DNA of 64,000 bases. It comes from CAVRAZ01 sp963719135. GTDB taxonomy: Bacteria > Pseudomonadota > Gammaproteobacteria > DSM-19610. How positions within the stretch are numbered: position 1 is the first letter of the stretch; each line of letters opens with the position of its first letter. The stretch is from positions 496,001 to 560,000 of the forward strand of contig CAVRAZ010000002.1 of the NCBI GenBank assembly GCA_963719135.1. Direction: 5' to 3'. Below, one piece after another: positions 54,766 to 62,902 of the stretch. Under the pieces are notes generated by a model. The model was given only the letters and a program-made list of their open reading frames with translations, was not told the DNA's origin and ran no database searches. The translations under genes were made by a program, and so were the position numbers.

Positions 54766-55111
54766 GGTGTGCTCAGTCGCTAAATGGAGGAAACGCCCAT
54801 TGCTTCGTCACGCCGGCGCAGGCCGGCGTCCAGAAAATCGGGTAGCCTGGATTCCGGCCTTCGCCGGAATGACGGAACACCCGTTTGGCTCGGCGCTTTC
54901 CGATGTCTTGCGCAAGCCGGCCGGCAGGGCCCTGGGAGACTGCCGGTGTTGGCGGCGCGGCGGAAACCGCCGGATGTTCCCTGGCCATACCGGCCGCCTG
55001 GCGGATTCGCAGACGGCTTGCGAACCCCGCGCCTGCGCAACAGGCCGCAACCGGGGTACCCGGAGGTACTTGCAGCCAGTCCCGCAAGACACTGTCGATC
55101 GGCGCACATCC
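54766..55111. other. Non-coding gap inside the MBX-like operon
   Basis: These 346 bases separate the MrpB-like and MrpC-like genes. They contain the dyad repeat at 54806-54875 and no supported gene. The gap is unlike the rest of the operon (gaps or overlaps of mostly below 50 bp), so an insertion is likely; whether transcription crosses it is unknown. Confidence 0.5.
54806..54875. repeat. Dispersed dyad repeat, copy D
   Basis: CGTCACGCCGGCGCAGGCCG and GCCTGGATTCCGGCCTTCGC, GCCGGAATGACGG form the same two-arm unit as at 12240-12308. It splits the MBX-like operon. Confidence 0.8.
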
Positions 55112-55807
55112 TCAGGAGTCGGGCTGTCGAAACCGGTCCAGCACGGCGCTCAATTCCGAGCCGACCTTGAATCCGATCAGGGTATATATCAATGGAATCG
55201 CGCCGGCGCTGAACAGGGTGCCGAACTTGCCCAGCGGCAGGATACGGTTGTCGAGGAAGCCGCCGGCCAGCACCACGCCCAGCACGCCGATGATCACGTA
55301 ACCGAACCCGGACAGCGATTCGGTCACGCTGACCAGCCCGTGCGCAAAGCGGATCTGCGGCAGGGCGAGCAGCATCAGCATCGCGCCGCTGGCGATGATG
55401 GCGCCGCCTTGAAAGCCGCCGCCGGGTGTCAGGTGGCCGTTGACGAAAACGTAGATGCCGAACAGGAAGATCATCGGCGTCAGCAGTTCGGCCGCAGTCA
55501 CGACGATTTCGCTGGCCGGTGTCTTGTCCTTGCGCGTCGCCATGTCATCCTGGCGTCGGCGCAGCAACAGGCCGACGCCGGCGGCCGAAATGAACAGCAC
55601 GGTCACTTCGCCCAGCGTGTCGAGGCCGCGGTAGGTGACGACTACCGCCGTTACCAGGTTGGCCGCGCCCAGTTCGGCCGGACCCTGGCCGACGTAGCGT
55701 TCGGCGAGACGCGTCAGTCCGGTGTGCTCGCGGTAGTTCAGCACCACCTTCGCGGCGATGCCGGCCATCAGGATCAGCGTCAGAAAGATCAGCATGCGCT
55801 TGATCAT
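55112..55807 (-). CDS. mnhB: MrpB-like subunit with MbhE-like N-terminal domain
   Basis: A 231-residue membrane protein. Residues 1-85 resemble MbhE or the MrpA tail (AANLVTAVVVTYRGLDTLGE VTVLF), and residues 100-231 are MrpB-like (VVTAAELLTPMIFLFGIYVF; NGHLTPGGGFQGGAIIASGA). In archaeal complexes these are two genes (E and F), so this is a fusion. The start is 47 bp after the MrpG-like stop. Confidence 0.9.
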   Translation of the reverse strand: MIKRMLIFLTLILMAGIAAKVVLNYREHTGLTRLAERYVGQGPAELGAANLVTAVVVTYRGLDTLGEVTVLFISAAGVGLLLRRRQDDMATRKDKTPASEIVVTAAELLTPMIFLFGIYVFVNGHLTPGGGFQGGAIIASGAMLMLLALPQIRFAHGLVSVTESLSGFGYVIIGVLGVVLAGGFLDNRILPLGKFGTLFSAGAIPLIYTLIGFKVGSELSAVLDRFRQPDS

Positions 55808-55853
55808 GGCGCGGTGTTCCCCGTTTTCACGCGGTTTGAATGCAGGCGGACAA

Positions 55854-56213
55854 TCACGCGTCGCCTCCGGCGTCGGGCGTCTGCCCGGCCTCGGCGCGCT
55901 CGACTTCGTCGAGACGGTCGATGACCGTTGCGTCGGCCTCGGGCGTGTGGATGCTGTGCGCGGCGCGCGCCAGCGCGTGCGACGACACCGGGTTGGTCAG
56001 CAGCACGAACAGGATCAGGATCAGCAGCTTCCAGGTCCAGGCCGGGTGCAGTACCGCCAGGCCGACCAGCACCAGCATGGTGCCCAGCGTCGAGGCCTTG
56101 GTGCCGGTCTGGATGCGGTTGTAGCTGTCGGGCATCCGCAGCACGCCGAGCCCGGCCGAGAACAGAAACACCGATCCGGCAAAGAGGACCGCGCTGCCGA
56201 TCAGTTCGTTCAT
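55854..56213 (-). CDS. mnhG: MrpG-like membrane subunit
   Basis: A 119-residue protein with three helices and the MnhG signature (LGVLRMPDSYNRIQTGTKAS), then ILILFVLLTNPVSSHALARA. The cytoplasmic tail is acidic (EADATVIDRLDEVERAEAG). It lies 3 bp after the MbhD-like stop on the minus strand. Confidence 0.93.
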   Translation of the reverse strand: MNELIGSAVLFAGSVFLFSAGLGVLRMPDSYNRIQTGTKASTLGTMLVLVGLAVLHPAWTWKLLILILFVLLTNPVSSHALARAAHSIHTPEADATVIDRLDEVERAEAGQTPDAGGDA

Positions 56214-56216
56214 GGC

Positions 56217-56456
56217 TCAGTCGTCCTCGCCGGTTCTGCGCAGGGCATAGAGAAAGATCGCGGTCGACAGGCCCGAACCGATCGAGGCCTCGGTCATGGC
56301 CACGTCGGGCGCGGCCAGAATGACGTAGGTCACGGCGGCGAACAGACTGGCCAGCCCGGCGGCGACCACCGCGCCGAGCGTGCTGTCCAGGCGCACGGCG
56401 AGGATGCCGGCGAGCAGGATGCCGGCGCACAGCAGGATCAGCAAAAATTCAATCAA
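56217..56456 (-). CDS. MbhD/DUF4040-like membrane subunit
   Basis: A 79-residue protein with two or three helices (IEFLLILLCAGILLAGILAV) and the DUF4040 motif (AAVTYVILAAPDVAMTEASI). I chose TTG at 56456, which has AGG upstream and starts directly before the first helix; an in-frame TTG at 56495 would add 13 residues and overlap the MrpF gene. It corresponds to the segment of MrpA/MbhD that joins the antiporter modules. Confidence 0.8.
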   Translation of the reverse strand: MIEFLLILLCAGILLAGILAVRLDSTLGAVVAAGLASLFAAVTYVILAAPDVAMTEASIGSGLSTAIFLYALRRTGEDD

Positions 56457-56478
56457 GACAATGTACCTGGCATGATAC

Positions 56479-56739
56479 TTACAGTCCTTTCTCAAGATAG
56501 CGCGCCACCGCCAGCACGCCGAGAAAACTCAGCAGGCCGTACACCAGCGCCACGTCCAGATAGATGAAGCGGCCGGTGTGATGGGCGTACCAGGCGATCA
56601 GGGCGATGGACACGATGGTGAGCAGGTCGATGGCGATGACCCGGTCGACGCTGGCGTGCCCCAGCGCCAGGCGCAGCATGCCGAACAGGATGCTGAAGAA
56701 AATCAGCACCAGCGCTGCGTCCTGCAGCCACTCAGCCAT
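56479..56739 (-). CDS. mnhF: MrpF-like membrane subunit
   Basis: An 86-residue protein with three helices: MAEWLQDAALVLIFFSILFG, DRVIAIDLLTIVSIALIAWY and YLDVALVYGLLSFLGVLAVA, the MnhF pattern. The start overlaps the MrpE stop by 8 bp. Confidence 0.93.
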   Translation of the reverse strand: MAEWLQDAALVLIFFSILFGMLRLALGHASVDRVIAIDLLTIVSIALIAWYAHHTGRFIYLDVALVYGLLSFLGVLAVARYLEKGL

Positions 56740-57247
56740 AGATCTCTGCCAGATATTTTTCGAAGCGCCCGGCGATGGCCCGGGTCGCCGCCACCGGGTC
56801 CTTGGCCGAGACGTTGATCCAGTGAATGAACAGCGTGTCGCCGCGGATGTCCACCACCAGCGTGCCGGGCGTCAGCGTGATCGAGTTGGCCAGCACCAGA
56901 CGGCCCAGGGGCGACTTGAGGCGCGTCTGAATCTCGACGATGCCGGGGTGGATGTCGATCCTGGGCGACAGCACCAGCGCCAGTACGTTGAGATTCGCCT
57001 TGACCAGCTCTTCGAGGAACACGCCGAAATAGAGCAGCAGGTTCACCAGCACGTGCGGCGACCAGCGGATGCTGGCGTAGGCGCCGGCGAAGGGCGTGAA
57101 CAGGGCGGCGAGCAGGGTCGCCAGCGCCGCACCGGTCAACAGGATGTCCGCGCCGAGCGAGTTGTTCGCCACCAGCCAGATCAGAAACAGCGTGATCCAC
57201 AGATTGACAAACAATTTCCTGCTGTTGACTGCTACGCTGTCGATCAT
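56732..57247 (-). CDS. mnhE: MrpE-like membrane subunit, first gene of the MBX-like operon
   Basis: A 171-residue protein with two N-terminal helices (LFVNLWITLFLIWLVANNSL) and the MnhE soluble domain (SPLGRLVLANSITLTPGTLV, then DTLFIHWIN). The ATG at 57247 follows GGGAGG with 12 bases between; ATG at 57259 is too close to that site. It is preceded by a perfect FNR-type box (57355-57368). Confidence 0.9.
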   Translation of the reverse strand: MIDSVAVNSRKLFVNLWITLFLIWLVANNSLGADILLTGAALATLLAALFTPFAGAYASIRWSPHVLVNLLLYFGVFLEELVKANLNVLALVLSPRIDIHPGIVEIQTRLKSPLGRLVLANSITLTPGTLVVDIRGDTLFIHWINVSAKDPVAATRAIAGRFEKYLAEIYG

Positions 57248-57354
57248 CAGCGACGCCATCCTCCCGGGGGTGGTCTGGTGACCAGGCCTGTTATCTTTGA
57301 AAAAACTTGCGGCGGAGCATATCAGGAAGCCGGTTGGATTCAACCGATTTCAAA

Positions 57355-57368
57355 TTGATATGGATCAA
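57355..57368 (-). promoter_or_regulatory. FNR/Anr-type box upstream of the MBX-like operon
   Basis: TTGAT-ATGG-ATCAA is an exact match to the FNR consensus dyad TTGAT-N4-ATCAA. It lies 108 bp upstream of the first operon gene. No strong -10 was found at the class II spacing, so the transcription start is not fixed. It suggests control by oxygen level. Confidence 0.7.
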
Positions 57369-57739
57369 TCTTGAGAGAGCAAGTCGTCGCGGGTAGCGGG
57401 TGCCCGCGCTCGTTTCGCCTGGCTGAAGCGTCGGTTTCTTGACAATTGTGCTGTCGGAGTACGCTACTGGTGGTTCAGTTTCCCCTACGGATGCGGGCGC
57501 CACCGGGCCGAATGCTCGGCGCCGAAACCCGGGTACAGTCTGGCGGGATCATCCGGCGGACGCGCTCCCCATCGTTTATGAAAGTCTGCCGCGCATGTGC
57601 AAGCCGGTCGGGATCATTTTCCGCCTCCATCTGAAGTTCCGCCGCGCGCACAAAGTCATAGCCCACCCACGTCCACAACCAAGATGGTTTAAGAGAGGCC
57701 GCCTGGCTACCGGCTTTCAGCGTGGCACCACACTTGTCG

Positions 57740-58699
57740 GCGGCCGGCACGACATGCTGTTTCTGCGGTTGGAGATCAGCCGCGAGCGCAAGGTCGAACG
57801 CCGCGTTTCGTTTCATCACGAGGCCGCCATTCGGGGAACCGGGCGCTGTGAGTCCGCCTTCGTTTGCGAGTTTCTCGACGCGCGGCGCAAGGTGCTCGAT
57901 TGCGGGCGCTTGCATTGCCTGTGCGACACGGGCGGGTGTTCGTGCTGGCCGAAAGCGACGTGCGACCTGCTGCCCTTTCCCGATGGCGCCGCGTATTTCC
58001 GCGTGTACGAAGGCGACAACCTCCTTTACGAGGAGGCGATTCCGGAGCCGCCCAGCGTCAAGGTCATGGGCCAGACACACGAGACGGATGGAATCCGATT
58101 GACGTGGGACGGCTCGCCGGATGCAAAAGCCTACCTGGTTCATTATCGCGACTCCGAGAGTCGCGTATGGCGTGGTCTCGCCCCACGCCAGGATGGCACG
58201 ACTATCCTGGTGCTGTGGCGCCAGTTTCGGCGATCGAAGAAACCTGTCGTGCGCGTGCTTGCCGCTTCGGGAATTGCGACGGGCTATGCGGAACTCGAAC
58301 TTGCCGCGGACGCGTACGAGCCGCCGGAGGTGACGGTAGTGCTGGCCGGCGTCGAAACAACGGCAAAGGAACCCGTGGGGGTGGGTGCCGCGCCAAGCGC
58401 GCTGGTGACGGATAGGTACTGGTCGGCAAATCGCAGACCAGTACGTATCCTGGTTCGACGGACGCGGAGCGGGTCTCGGGCGCGGACGGTGCGTCGATCT
58501 GCGGCAGTTGCCGGACGGCGAGCACGTGGTGCCTGTCGTCGTGCGCGGGCACGGCGGTCGAACCGTCGGCAAGTCGTGGTCGATCGAGCGGAGCGGCGAC
58601 AGCTTCTGCGTTCACTCGGTGATCTGCGATCTACCGCGCGGACCAGGAAATCCTCCTCACCAGCATCCACACCCGCCTCCCGCGCCTTGCACGGAGTGA
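57740..58699 (+). pseudogene. Fragmented protein with Ig/FN3-like domains
   Basis: A readable frame from about 57740 (FLRLEISRERKVERRVSFHH, CEFLDARRKVLDCGRLHCLC, EAIPEPPSVKVMGQTHETDG, IRLTWDGSPDAKAYLVHYRD) to about 58430, then a frame change and continuation as QYVSWFDGRGAGLGRG and LPDGEHVVPVVVRGHGG to a stop at 58699. The pieces look like beta-sandwich domains of a larger extracellular or metallopeptidase-associated protein. No start with a ribosome binding site was found. The function is unknown. Confidence 0.45.
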
Positions 58700-58786
58700 C
58701 TGGACGATGGCCTTACAGATCACGATTCCCAAACCTTCGGACCACTTTCCGGTACGGGCCCCAATACCACAACCAGGACGGTCACA

Positions 58787-59014
58787 ATGCCCGCCGCGGT
58801 CGCGCAGGCGACTGCCATTCTCACTGGTTTCATAGTCGAATTCAGCCATGGGAACGACCACCATTTGGGCCAACTCGACGTGCAAGTCCAGGTTGCCGGT
58901 GCGCCCGCCGGCGCCAACGTCCCGGTGCAGCTCACGTACGGCTTGCGCGATTGGTCCGGCGAGTGGGACGATCAATACGACGGCACCGTCTTCTTCGCCG
59001 TCGTCGGGGCGTAA
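58787..59014 (+). CDS. Small hypothetical protein, beta-rich
   Basis: A 75-residue ORF (AVAQATAILTGFIVEFSHGN; HHLGQLDVQVQVAGAPAGAN; VQLTYGLRDWSGEWDDQYDG; TVFFAVVGA). The residue pattern and the ordered Trp/Asp-rich end look like a real protein domain. There is no strong ribosome binding site. It follows the fragmented Ig-like gene and may belong to the same lost gene cluster. Confidence 0.5.
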   Translation: MPAAVAQATAILTGFIVEFSHGNDHHLGQLDVQVQVAGAPAGANVPVQLTYGLRDWSGEWDDQYDGTVFFAVVGA

Positions 59015-59029
59015 TGCGACGGCCGCTTT

Positions 59030-59458
59030 CTAGGCGCCGACTGCAAGTTCGTCATCCCGCTCCTCGACCGCCTCGATGAATTTGAGGCGCGTTATCCCGT
59101 CACTCAGTTCTGCCTCGTAACCTTCCGACCACGAGAGCAGTTGCTGCACTTCGCTGCGCCAGGCATCGGCGTCCGCGCCGGTATGGAACAGAACAACGTA
59201 GGGTTTGTGACACCCGGTAAAATGCAGATAGCGCAGGCGCGGATTCGTCAGCTCCCGGACCCGGCCGGGCAGTCCTCCCGTGGCGTGCACCTCGACCTGA
59301 GGACAGAGCACCATGACGAAGCGGTTGGGCCGTTCACGGCAGTTGCGCCGCCACCGCTCGAGCACCGCGGGGACAAAGCCGGGGATTCTTGCTGCGCTCC
59401 AGCTCTGGACGTTGACTGGAATCCCCTCGATTTCCAACGGTGCTGCGTTCGATTTCAT
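59030..59458 (-). CDS. Hypothetical protein (142 residues)
   Basis: A soluble 142-residue product (IEGIPVNVQSWSAARIPGFV; RRNCRERPNRFVMVLCPQVE; YLHFTGCHKPYVVLFHTGAD; GITRLKFIEAVEERDDE). GGGAGG lies 5-6 bases upstream of the ATG at 59458, which supports expression. No known family was recognised. It is convergent with the small beta-rich ORF and divergent from the Lrp gene across an AT-rich promoter region. Confidence 0.6.
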   Translation of the reverse strand: MKSNAAPLEIEGIPVNVQSWSAARIPGFVPAVLERWRRNCRERPNRFVMVLCPQVEVHATGGLPGRVRELTNPRLRYLHFTGCHKPYVVLFHTGADADAWRSEVQQLLSWSEGYEAELSDGITRLKFIEAVEERDDELAVGA

Positions 59459-59556
59459 TGCGTCCTCCCGGCCCGGAGTGTGCTGGTTGTCGACAAGTGG
59501 ATTCTATAATAGTTTTTCTCGTATTGCGTAAATTATAGAAAATAATTATTTAATAT

Positions 59557-59585
59557 TTGACAAAGTATGCCTATATGGATAATTA
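59557..59585 (+). promoter_or_regulatory. Sigma-70 promoter of the Lrp/AsnC gene
   Basis: TTGACA (59557-59562), a 17-bp spacer, and TAATTA (59580-59585), in a markedly AT-rich segment 37 bp upstream of the ATG at 59622. Confidence 0.65.
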
Positions 59586-59621
59586 TATCCTGTATTTATA
59601 CGTGTCATAGAATGGTTTTTT

Positions 59622-60122
59622 ATGGACTCCGTTGACCGCAAAATATTGAACCTGCTGCAGGCCGATGCCAGCCTCACCGTCAAACAGATCGCGGCACAGA
59701 TCGCTCTGTCTCCCACGCCGTGCTGGAAACGCATCCAGAAGCTCGAGGATCAGGGATTCATACGCAAGCGCGTTGCGCTGCTGGACGCGAAAAAGGTCAA
59801 TGCCAATGTCACGGTCTTTGTGGCGATCAAGACCGATCAGCACACAAGGGAATGGATCGATCGTTTCTCCGCGGCGGTCAGGGATATGCCGGAGATCATG
59901 GAGATCTACCGCATGAGCGGGGAGGTCGACTATCTGCTGCGGGTTGTCGTCGGCAGCATCGAGGCCTACGACCGTTTCTACAAGGACCTGGTCGATCGCA
60001 TCGAATTGTCCAATGTGACGTCGAGCTTCGCCATGGAACAGATGAAATACACCACCGCCCTGCCGGTCAACCTGGATGACCGGGGCTCGCCCGTCGAATC
60101 CGGCCCGGCCCGAGGGAAATAG
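59622..60122 (+). CDS. Lrp/AsnC-family transcriptional regulator
   Basis: A 166-residue regulator. The N-terminal helix-turn-helix (DRKILNLLQADASLTVKQIA; ALSPTPCWKRIQKLEDQGFI) is followed by the RAM ligand-binding domain (VFVAIKTDQH; MSGEVDYLLRVVVGSIEAYD; TSSFAMEQMKYTTALPV). Lrp-type proteins sense amino acids and often regulate their own gene, here through the AT-rich region upstream. The target is not visible in the neighbourhood. Confidence 0.95.
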   Translation: MDSVDRKILNLLQADASLTVKQIAAQIALSPTPCWKRIQKLEDQGFIRKRVALLDAKKVNANVTVFVAIKTDQHTREWIDRFSAAVRDMPEIMEIYRMSGEVDYLLRVVVGSIEAYDRFYKDLVDRIELSNVTSSFAMEQMKYTTALPVNLDDRGSPVESGPARGK

Positions 60123-60307
60123 TCGAAAAATGGCGTCTGGTGCTTGGCCGCCGGCATGACTCCGGCGTACTATCCTTTAGGTTGAAACCAGAGAGCCTGG
60201 TTCATACGTGTTCAAACGTCGATCCGGCCGTGCGCTACTTCCGAGACGCTCTTTCAGGAAAGCAACAGGTTCCACGACGCCTTACCAATTTATCTCAGGA
60301 GAATTAT
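60123..60307 (+). other. Long leader of the RRM protein gene
   Basis: A 185-base stretch between the regulator stop and the RRM start. No short gene is supported. A long leader is common for cold-inducible RNA-binding proteins and might fold into a thermosensing structure, but no conserved element was recognised. Confidence 0.3.
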
Positions 60308-60661
60308 ATGAATATCTTTGTAGGAAACCTGTCACGCGATGTCAGCGAAGAGGAATTGCGTGCTGCATTCAGTGCGTTCGGTGCGGTGAGCAAAGTAACC
60401 ATTTTGAAAGACAAGTTCAGCGGCGAGCCGCGCGGATTCGGATTTGTCGAAATGCCGGCCAAGGCCGAAGCACAGGCCGCCATCAACGGCATGAACCAGA
60501 AGGATCTGAAAGGACGCGCATTGAACGTGAACGAAGCCCGGCCCCAGACCGAACGCTCCGGTGGCGGTGGCGGGGGCGGAGGCATGCGCAGCGGTTGGGG
60601 CAACCGCGGTGGCGGCGGCGGCGGCAACCGCGGCGGCGGCGGCGGCGGGCAGCGCTGGTAG
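60308..60661 (+). CDS. Glycine-rich RRM RNA-binding protein
   Basis: A 117-residue protein. One RRM covers residues 1-78 with RNP2 (MNIFVGNLS) and RNP1 (EPRGFGFVEM), followed by a Gly/Arg-rich tail. Similar bacterial proteins bind RNA and are often induced by cold. AGGAG sits 6 bases before the ATG at 60308, so an upstream ATG at 60140 is not needed. A strong terminator follows. Confidence 0.95.
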   Translation: MNIFVGNLSRDVSEEELRAAFSAFGAVSKVTILKDKFSGEPRGFGFVEMPAKAEAQAAINGMNQKDLKGRALNVNEARPQTERSGGGGGGGGMRSGWGNRGGGGGGNRGGGGGGQRW

Positions 60662-60675
60662 GAAGAGGCTGAAAC

Positions 60676-60715
60676 GGGGCCGGATACCTTTATCAAAAAG
60701 TATCCGGCCCCTTTT
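60676..60715 (+). terminator. Rho-independent terminator of the RRM gene
   Basis: GGGGCCGGATAC and GTATCCGGCCCC form a perfect 12-bp stem with a 12-base loop, followed by TTTT. It lies 15 bp after the RRM stop and could also terminate glgX from the other side, though no T-run follows on that strand. Confidence 0.85.
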
Positions 60716-60756
60716 CGCGTTGGGCCGCTACAAATGCATCCGCACGCTTTTTCAGG

Positions 60757-62898
60757 CTAGCGCGGACTCTTCATCAGGGACAGCAACACCGTGGAACGGT
60801 CCTGCAGGAGATAGTTTTCGCCGGTGATGAAGGTGCGGCGGTCCGGGCGTTTTCCGTCCGCGTAACAGGTGTCGATTTCGACGCCCCAGCGGGCGATGCC
60901 GACGTGCGCCGGCGTGCGAAACGCTATCGGTTTCGCGTCGGCGTTGAGCAGCAGCAGGAAGGTGTCGTCGATGATTGCGCGCGCGTGCGCGTCGTGCTCC
61001 TTGATGGCGTCGCCGTGCAGCAGCAGGCCCAGGCAGCGCGCATAGTGCAGGTCCCATTCCCCGTCCGTCATTTCCTGGCCGTCCGGCCTCAGCCACATGA
61101 TGTCCTTGACGTTCGCGCCCTTGATGCGGCGGCCCTGGAAGAAATGGCTGCGGCGGAACACCGGGTGGTCCTTTCTCAAACGGACGACCCGGCGCACGAA
61201 TTCCAGAAATTCGCGATCGTCGTTGTCGATGACCCAGTTGGCCCAGCTCGTCTCGTTGTCCTGGCAGTACGCGTTGTTGTTGCCATTCTGGGTGCGCCCC
61301 ATCTCGTCGCCGGCCAGCAGCATGGGCACACCCTGCGAAAGCAGCAGCGTGGTGAGAAAGTTGCGCTTCTGCTGGCGGCGCGCGTTGTTGAGGTTCAGGT
61401 TTCTGGGGGCCGGGCCTTCGACGCCCATGTTCCAGCTCAGGTTGTTGTTCTCGCCGTCGCGGTTGTCTTCGAGATTGTCGAGGTTGTGCTTCTCGTTGTA
61501 GCTGACCAGGTCGGTGAGCGTGAAGCCGTCGTGGCAGGTCACGAAATTGATGCTGGCGTAAGGGCGGCGGCCGCTTTGCGCATAGAGGTCGCTGGAGCCG
61601 GTCATGCGGTAGGCGAGTTCGCCGATCAGGCTGCCTTCGCCTTTCCAGTAGGCGCGAATGCTGTCGCGATAGCGGCTGTTCCATTCGGTCCAGCCCACCG
61701 GAAAATTGCCGATCTGATAACCGCCTTCGCCGAGGTCCCAGGGTTCGGCGATGAGTTTCACCTGCGACAGCACCGGGTCCTGGTGCATGATGTCCAGAAA
61801 TGCGCCGAAGCGGTCGACGGCGTGCTCTTCGCGGGCGAGCGTCGGCGCCAGGTCGAAGCGGAAGCCGTCGACGTGCATCTCCTGCACCCAGTAGCGCAGG
61901 CTGTCCATGATGAGCTGCAGGACGCGCGGGTGCATCATGTTCAGACTGTTGCCGCAGCCGGTGTAGTCCATGTAATAGCGCGGCTGGTCGGCCACCAGGC
62001 GGTAGTAGGCGACGTTGTCGATGCCGCGGAAGCACAGCGTGGGCCCCATGTGGTTGCCTTCCGCCGTATGGTTGTAGACCACGTCCAGAATGACTTCGAT
62101 GCCGTTGGAGTGCAGCCTTTTCACCATCGTCTTGAATTCACTGACGTCGCCGTCGACGGAGTAGCCGGCGTGCGGCGCGAAATAGCCGATGGTGTTGTAG
62201 CCCCAGTAGTTGCTGAGGCCCTGTTCGACCAGATGGCGGTCGTTGATGAAGCTCTGCACCGGCATGAGTTCCACGGCGGTGATGCCGAGCTGTTTGAAGT
62301 GTTGGATCACCGGCTCGGTGGCCAGTCCCGCGAAGGTGCCGCGGTAGGGCGCCGGAACGTCCGGATGCCGAATGGTGAAGCCCTTGACGTGCAGTTCGTA
62401 GATGATGGTGGCGTGCCAGGGCGTGCCCGGCGGCTGGTCGTCGCCCCAGGTGAACGCGGTGTCGATGACCCGCGACTTGGGAACGCCGTGGGCGCTGTTG
62501 CGCGGGTCGGGAAGCAGGTCGCCCGCCTTGTCGCCGATGATGTAACCGAACAACGCGTCGTTCCAGCGCACCGGACCGACGATATCCTTGGCGTACGGGT
62601 CGAGCAGCAGCTTGCCGGGATTGAAGCGATGGCCTCTGGCCGGCTCGTAAGGGCCGTGCACGCGGTAGCCGTAGCATTGTCCCGGTTTGGCCTCCGGCAG
62701 GTAGCAATGCCAGACCTGGTCGGTCTGCGCCTGGATGGGGATGCGGGCGGTTTCGCGCCGGCCGCGGCCGTCGAACAGGCAGAGTTCCACTTTCTCGGCG
62801 TGTTCGGAGAACAGCGCGAAATTGACGCCTTCGCCGTCCCAGGTGGCGCCCAGCGGATAGGGCTGCCCGGGCCAGACCGCGGTGGAGGCGCCGTTCAT
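60757..62898 (-). CDS. glgX: Glycogen debranching enzyme GlgX/TreX type
   Basis: A 713-residue GH13_11 isoamylase-type enzyme that hydrolyses alpha-1,6 branches in phosphorylase-limited glycogen. N-terminal CBM48 region (GEGVNFALFSEHAEKVELCL), then DVVYNHTAEG, the nucleophile in VDGFRFDLAP near residue 347, the acid/base in IAEPWDLGEGGYQIGNFPVG near 385, and TCHDGFTLTDLVSYNEKHN near 450. The ATG at 62898 lies 4 bp after the glgB stop, so the two form an operon. It is a little longer than E. coli GlgX (657) and nearer TreX. Confidence 0.95.
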   Translation of the reverse strand: MNGASTAVWPGQPYPLGATWDGEGVNFALFSEHAEKVELCLFDGRGRRETARIPIQAQTDQVWHCYLPEAKPGQCYGYRVHGPYEPARGHRFNPGKLLLDPYAKDIVGPVRWNDALFGYIIGDKAGDLLPDPRNSAHGVPKSRVIDTAFTWGDDQPPGTPWHATIIYELHVKGFTIRHPDVPAPYRGTFAGLATEPVIQHFKQLGITAVELMPVQSFINDRHLVEQGLSNYWGYNTIGYFAPHAGYSVDGDVSEFKTMVKRLHSNGIEVILDVVYNHTAEGNHMGPTLCFRGIDNVAYYRLVADQPRYYMDYTGCGNSLNMMHPRVLQLIMDSLRYWVQEMHVDGFRFDLAPTLAREEHAVDRFGAFLDIMHQDPVLSQVKLIAEPWDLGEGGYQIGNFPVGWTEWNSRYRDSIRAYWKGEGSLIGELAYRMTGSSDLYAQSGRRPYASINFVTCHDGFTLTDLVSYNEKHNLDNLEDNRDGENNNLSWNMGVEGPAPRNLNLNNARRQQKRNFLTTLLLSQGVPMLLAGDEMGRTQNGNNNAYCQDNETSWANWVIDNDDREFLEFVRRVVRLRKDHPVFRRSHFFQGRRIKGANVKDIMWLRPDGQEMTDGEWDLHYARCLGLLLHGDAIKEHDAHARAIIDDTFLLLLNADAKPIAFRTPAHVGIARWGVEIDTCYADGKRPDRRTFITGENYLLQDRSTVLLSLMKSPR

Positions 62899-62902
62899 CG
62901 GT

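Noticed and set aside
57439..57740. Start of a 546-codon plus-strand ORF before the Ig-like fragments
   Set aside because: The first 100 codons cover the promoter region of the MBX-like operon, have no ribosome binding site and look non-coding.
60140..60307. N-terminal extension of the RRM protein from an ATG at 60140
   Set aside because: The RRM starts at 60308 directly after a strong AGGAG; the upstream residues are not part of the fold.
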